Shown piece after piece: positions 60,511 through 64,000 of a stretch of 64,000 nt of DNA. Below the pieces are notes generated by a model, which saw nothing but the letters and a program-made list of their open reading frames with translations, had not been told where the DNA came from and did not search any database. A program made the translations under genes and the position numbers. The DNA comes from Microvirga vignae (GTDB taxonomy: Bacteria; Pseudomonadota; Alphaproteobacteria; Rhizobiales; Beijerinckiaceae): positions 62,001 to 126,000 of the forward strand of contig NZ_LCYG01000014.1 in the NCBI RefSeq assembly GCF_001017175.1. Direction: 5' to 3'. Each line of letters starts with the position of its first letter. Within the stretch, counting starts at the first letter, position 1.

Positions 60511-61911
60511 TCAGACCTGGCTACGCCACCAAGCGACCTGCTCGGCCACGCGAACCGGCGAGGTGCCGCCAAAGCTCGTGCGGGAGCGGACGGAGTTCTC
60601 GACACCCAGCACGTCATAGATGCCCTTGTGGATCTTCGGCTCGACAGCCTGCATCACCTCGAGCGGCAGCTCTTCGAAGCTGCAACCGCGCTTTTCAGCC
60701 TCGGAAACGATGCGGCCCGTGACATGGTGGGCATCGCGGAAGGGAATGTTGAGGCTGCGCACGAGCCAGTCGGCGAGGTCGGTGGCCGTGGAGAATCCGG
60801 CTCCGGCAACCGCCGCCATCCGTTCCGGCACGGGCTCCAGATCCTGGATCATACCAGTGGTGGCGGCGAGCACGATCTCGAGCGTGTCGGCGGCATCGAA
60901 GAGCGGCTCCTTATCCTCCTGCATGTCCTTCGCATAGGCGAGCGGCAGGCCTTTCATGACGGTGAGCAGCGAAACGAGCGAGCCGATCACGCGGCCGGTC
61001 TTGCCGCGCACGAGCTCCGCCGCATCAGGATTGCGCTTCTGCGGCATCATGCTGGAACCGGTGGTCCAGCGGTCGGGGAGCTTTACGAAGCCGAAGGGAG
61101 CCGACATCCAGATGATGGTCTCTTCCGCAAGCCGCGACAGGTGCATGGCGCAGATCGAGGCGGCGGCCATGAATTCCAGCAGGCTGTCACGGTCGGACAC
61201 GGTGTCGAGCGAATTGCGGGTCGGGCCGTCGAATCCCAGCGCCTTCGCCGTCATATGCCTGTCGATGGGGAAGGACGTGCCGGCAAGCGCGCCTGCACCC
61301 AGCGGGCATTCGTTCAGGCGCTTGCGGGAGTCGCGGAACCGGCTGCGGTCGCGGCCGAACATTTCCACATAGGCCATGAGGTGATGACCGAAGGTCACCG
61401 GTTGGGCACTCTGCAGATGGGTAAAGCCCGGCATCACGGTAGCGGCATGCGCCTCCGCCTTGTCGAGCAGCGCCTTGATCAGGTTGGTGAGCTGCTCCTC
61501 GGCCCGGTCATGGGCCTCGCGCACCCAGAGGCGCGTATCGGTAGCCACCTGGTCGTTGCGGCTGCGGGCCGTGTGGAGGCGCGCCGCCGGATCGCCGATG
61601 ATCTCGCGAAGCCTGCTCTCCACGTTCATATGGATGTCTTCAAGCGCCGTCGAGAAGGTGAAGTTGCCTGACTCAATTTCACCGAGCACCCGCTGCAACC
61701 CCTGATGGATTGCATCCCGGTCGCTCTCGGCGATGATGCCTTGCTTCGCCAGCATGGCGCTGTGGGCAATGGAGCCCTGGACGTCCTGCGCATACAGGCG
61801 CTTGTCGAAGTCGATGGAAGCGTTGATCGCTTCCATGAGCGCGCTCGGCGAGGACGAGAACCGCCCACCCCACATGGTGTTGGCACCGGACTTCTTGGCT
61901 TCTTCGGACAC
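60511..61911 (-). CDS. argH: Argininosuccinate lyase
   Basis: A 466-residue enzyme of the fumarase/aspartase superfamily that splits argininosuccinate into arginine and fumarate, the last step of arginine synthesis. The family signature [12 protein letters not shown] is intact, with the catalytic-serine loop in that segment and the [13 protein letters not shown] and [10 protein letters not shown] regions. Length is standard. It is not linked to argB, which sits 55 kb away. Confidence 0.97.
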   Translation of the reverse strand: MSEEAKKSGANTMWGGRFSSSPSALMEAINASIDFDKRLYAQDVQGSIAHSAMLAKQGIIAESDRDAIHQGLQRVLGEIESGNFTFSTALEDIHMNVESRLREIIGDPAARLHTARSRNDQVATDTRLWVREAHDRAEEQLTNLIKALLDKAEAHAATVMPGFTHLQSAQPVTFGHHLMAYVEMFGRDRSRFRDSRKRLNECPLGAGALAGTSFPIDRHMTAKALGFDGPTRNSLDTVSDRDSLLEFMAAASICAMHLSRLAEETIIWMSAPFGFVKLPDRWTTGSSMMPQKRNPDAAELVRGKTGRVIGSLVSLLTVMKGLPLAYAKDMQEDKEPLFDAADTLEIVLAATTGMIQDLEPVPERMAAVAGAGFSTATDLADWLVRSLNIPFRDAHHVTGRIVSEAEKRGCSFEELPLEVMQAVEPKIHKGIYDVLGVENSVRSRTSFGGTSPVRVAEQVAWWRSQV

Positions 61912-61984
61912 TGTGTTTCACCCAGGATTTAAGCTCTGCAAGCCTTTGCCATATGTCACGCGCCAAGGCAAAGCCGCAACGATG

Positions 61985-61996
61985 ATGCACGTGCAT
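61985..61996. promoter_or_regulatory. Perfect 12-bp palindrome upstream of the Dpp-type operon
   Basis: ATGCACGTGCAT lies 20 bases ahead of the -35 of the predicted promoter for the downstream binding-protein gene. It could be an operator for an unidentified regulator. Only one copy is seen. Confidence 0.35.
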
Positions 61997-62015
61997 TAAG
62001 CACATTGCGCAATGT

Positions 62016-62043
62016 TTGCCAGTTTAAAACCAGTTGCTAGACT
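62016..62043 (+). promoter_or_regulatory. Candidate sigma-70 promoter of the Dpp-type operon
   Basis: TTGCCA (62016-62021) and TAGACT (62038-62043) are separated by 16 bases and lie about 70 bases before the binding-protein ATG. Confidence 0.45.
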
Positions 62044-62115
62044 CGACAGCTTTTGTGTGATTTGCATTCATGTTGGCGCAACAACAAGCGCTCCAGCGCT
62101 GTAAGGGAATGGCCA

Positions 62116-63711
62116 ATGAAGCGACTTCCGAAATTTTTCCTATCCGCAGCCTTGGTTGCCACGATGGCGACCTCCTTCTCCGCCGTGCAGGCGGCAACCC
62201 CGCCGGACACTCTGGTCCATGCCTGGCAGATCGACGACATCATCTCGCTCGACCCGGCTGAAATCTTCGAGTTCAGTTCGTCGGAAATCGCAGGCAACAC
62301 CTACGAGCGCCTGATCAACTACGACATCAAGGACGTCTCGAAGATCTACGGTGAGGTGGCCGAGTCCTGGACCGTCTCCGACGATGGCAAGACCTACACC
62401 TTCAAGATCCGCCAGAACAAGAAATTCGCCTCGGGCAATCCGCTCACTGCCGAGGACGTGGTGTTCTCGCTGCAGCGTGCCGTGATCCTTGACAAGTCGC
62501 CGGCCTTCATCCTCGGCCAGTTCGGCTTCGACAAGAACAACGTCAAGGACAAGATCAAGCAGACCGGTCCTTACGAGTTCACCATGGAGACGGATAAGGC
62601 CTACGCGCCGACTTTCGTCCTCTACTGCCTGACCTCGACCGTTGCCTCCATCGTTGACAAGAAACTGACGATGCAGAACGAGAAGGACGGCGATCTGGGC
62701 TACAACTGGCTCAAGACGCATTATGCCGGCTCCGGTCCGTTCTCGATCCGCGACTGGAAGGCGAACGAAGTCGTCGTCCTGGAGCGTAACCCGAACTACG
62801 AGAAGAAGGCGCCGCTCGCACGCGTGATCTACCGCCACATCAAGGAGACGGCGACCCAGCGCCTGCTGCTCGAGAAGGGTGACGTGGACATCGCCCGCAA
62901 CCTGAACCCGGAAGAGATCGCCGCCGTATCCAAGAACCCGGACATCAAGGTCGATTCCGCACCCAAGGGAACGGTCTGGTACCTCGGCCTCAACCAGAAG
63001 AACCCGAACCTCGCCAAGCCCGAGGTGCGCAAGGCCCTGAAGTATCTCGTCGATTATGCGGCCATCGCCGACACCATCATGAAGTACAAGGGCGAGGTCC
63101 ATCAGGCCTTCCTGCCCAAGGGCTATCTCGGCGCAATCAACGACAATCCCTACAAGCTCGACGTCGCCAAGGCGAAGGATCTCCTGGCCCAGGCGGGCCT
63201 GAAGGACGGCTTCAGCGTCACGATGGACACGACCTCCAGGCCCGAGACCACGGGCATCGCGCAGGCGATTCAGTCGACCTTCGCTCAGGCTGGCGTGAAG
63301 CTGGAGCTCATCCCCGGCGACAACAAGCAGACCCTCACCAAGTATCGCGCCCGTCAGCATGACATCTATATCGGCGAATGGGGTTCCGATTATCAGGACC
63401 CGAACTCCAATGCCGATACTTTCGCTGCGAACGACGACAACTCGGACAACGCCAAGGCCAAGCCGCTTGCATGGCGCAATGCCTGGGATCCGGGCCCGCT
63501 GACCGCCAAGACCCGCGCCGCCGTGATGGAGCGCGATGCCGAGAAGCGCGCCCAGATGTATGAGGAACTGCAGAAGGCGGTTCTCGACGACGGTCCTTTC
63601 GTGATCTTCCTGCAGAAGATCGAAGTGGCTGCAGAACGCAAGAACGTCGACGGTTTCGTGATGGGACCGTCCTTCGACACCAACAGCGTGGCACAGGCCA
63701 AGAAGAACTAA
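62116..63711 (+). CDS. ABC transporter periplasmic binding protein, family 5 (DppA-like)
   Basis: A 531-residue dipeptide/oligopeptide-type binding protein. A Sec signal peptide (FFLSAALVATMATSFSAVQAA) is followed by ISLDPAEIFEFSSSEIAGNTYERL, the YHIN-like domain EDVVFSLQRAV and GPFSIRDWKANEVVVLERNPNY. The ATG at 62116 has AAGGGA eight bases upstream. It differs from the YejA-like pair at 22.6-26.4 kb and belongs with the DppB-like permease starting eight bases downstream. Confidence 0.92.
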   Translation: MKRLPKFFLSAALVATMATSFSAVQAATPPDTLVHAWQIDDIISLDPAEIFEFSSSEIAGNTYERLINYDIKDVSKIYGEVAESWTVSDDGKTYTFKIRQNKKFASGNPLTAEDVVFSLQRAVILDKSPAFILGQFGFDKNNVKDKIKQTGPYEFTMETDKAYAPTFVLYCLTSTVASIVDKKLTMQNEKDGDLGYNWLKTHYAGSGPFSIRDWKANEVVVLERNPNYEKKAPLARVIYRHIKETATQRLLLEKGDVDIARNLNPEEIAAVSKNPDIKVDSAPKGTVWYLGLNQKNPNLAKPEVRKALKYLVDYAAIADTIMKYKGEVHQAFLPKGYLGAINDNPYKLDVAKAKDLLAQAGLKDGFSVTMDTTSRPETTGIAQAIQSTFAQAGVKLELIPGDNKQTLTKYRARQHDIYIGEWGSDYQDPNSNADTFAANDDNSDNAKAKPLAWRNAWDPGPLTAKTRAAVMERDAEKRAQMYEELQKAVLDDGPFVIFLQKIEVAAERKNVDGFVMGPSFDTNSVAQAKKN

Positions 63712-63718
63712 TCTTTCG

Positions 63719-64000
63719 ATGGCATCATCAATCGCGAACGGAGGCGGAGGGCACGATGCCCTCCGCTTCTACCTTACAAAGACCGCTCAGTTTGTTTTTG
63801 TGTTGGCGACGACCCTTCTCGGTCTTGTTGCCGTCACCTTCTTCATCGGCCGTATCGTTCCCATCGACCCGGTTCTCGCCATCGTTGGCGATCGCGCCCC
63901 TCCCGCGGTTTATGCGCGCGTTCGGCAGGAGCTCGGTCTCGATCTTCCGCTCATTCAGCAATTCTGGATTTATCTGAGGAAGGCCGTCACCGGCGATTTT
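63719..64000 (+). CDS. DppB-like ABC transporter permease, N-terminal part
   Basis: The first 94 codons of a permease cut by the window end. After a short polar start (MASSIANGGGGHDALRFYLTKT) comes a first transmembrane helix, FVFVLATTLLGLVAVTFFIG, then the typical post-helix sequence RIVPIDPVLAIVGDRAP and LGLDLPLIQQFWIYL, which matches DppB/OppB permeases. It starts eight bases after the binding-protein stop and surely forms one operon with it. Confidence 0.85.
   Translation, partial: MASSIANGGGGHDALRFYLTKTAQFVFVLATTLLGLVAVTFFIGRIVPIDPVLAIVGDRAPPAVYARVRQELGLDLPLIQQFWIYLRKAVTGDF

Noticed and set aside
1-64000. tRNA or rRNA genes, insertion sequences or prophage
   Set aside because: No cloverleaf-like T-loop context, rRNA sequence, transposase or integrase was seen in any intergenic region.

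Overview
The window is a dense, GC-rich (roughly 60%) bacterial chromosome segment. Several features point to an alphaproteobacterium of the Rhizobiales/Hyphomicrobiales: the yidC...engB...argB order, dapE-dapD, dnaX-ybaB-recR with the SRP RNA in front, an Hsp20/DUF1150 pair, a CycM-type membrane cytochrome c, and many four-base start/stop overlaps. A Microvirga/Methylobacterium-like genus is plausible, but this is inferred from gene content only. I saw no insertion sequence, prophage, CRISPR array, tRNA or rRNA. Mobile-like content is limited to short dispersed palindromic repeats of about 90 bp.

Layout. 0-11 kb holds housekeeping genes: the yidC 3' end, a CYTH-CHAD protein, a candidate structured RNA, engB, argB, a HAD nucleotidase, a DUF892 protein, rmuC, def-fmt and truA. 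11-22 kb holds lysine biosynthesis (dapE, dapD), an orphan HisKA_2-type sensor kinase, recR/ybaB/dnaX with SRP RNA, HIT and NudC hydrolases, pheA, kdsB and cycM. 22.6-31.9 kb is a Yej-type oligopeptide ABC transporter with two tandem binding proteins, followed by a CDF metal exporter. 51-60 kb is infC-rpmI-rplT-pheS-pheT plus a glycosyltransferase, an alpha/beta hydrolase, Hsp20/DUF1150 and a methyltransferase. 60.5-64 kb holds argH and the start of a Dpp-type ABC operon that runs off the window.

The most coherent system lies between 31.9 and 50.3 kb, where two gene sets converge at 40.94/40.95 kb. The minus-strand operon encodes a BMP-type nucleoside ABC importer, Cdd, a purine nucleoside phosphorylase, DeoC, DeoA and a GhrA-like reductase. 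The plus-strand set encodes DeoB, a GTP-cyclohydrolase-II-like protein (URC1 family), a DUF1688 protein (URC4 family) and uracil phosphoribosyltransferase, followed by a DgoK-like kinase and an M17 peptidase. Together they outline a route from imported nucleosides to free base plus sugar phosphate, then uracil to UMP and into the reductase-independent URC uracil-degradation pathway known from the yeast Lachancea kluyveri. The urea-processing enzymes of that pathway are not in the window.

Regulatory details visible in the sequence include an AUU start codon for infC placed by its Shine-Dalgarno, a terminator/attenuator hairpin between the nucleoside-binding-protein gene and the rest of its operon, a possible heat-shock promoter plus hairpin-rich leader before hsp20, and a promoter-linked structured RNA (possibly 6S-like) before engB. 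A MarR-type regulator gene at 39 kb is broken by two compensating frameshifts.
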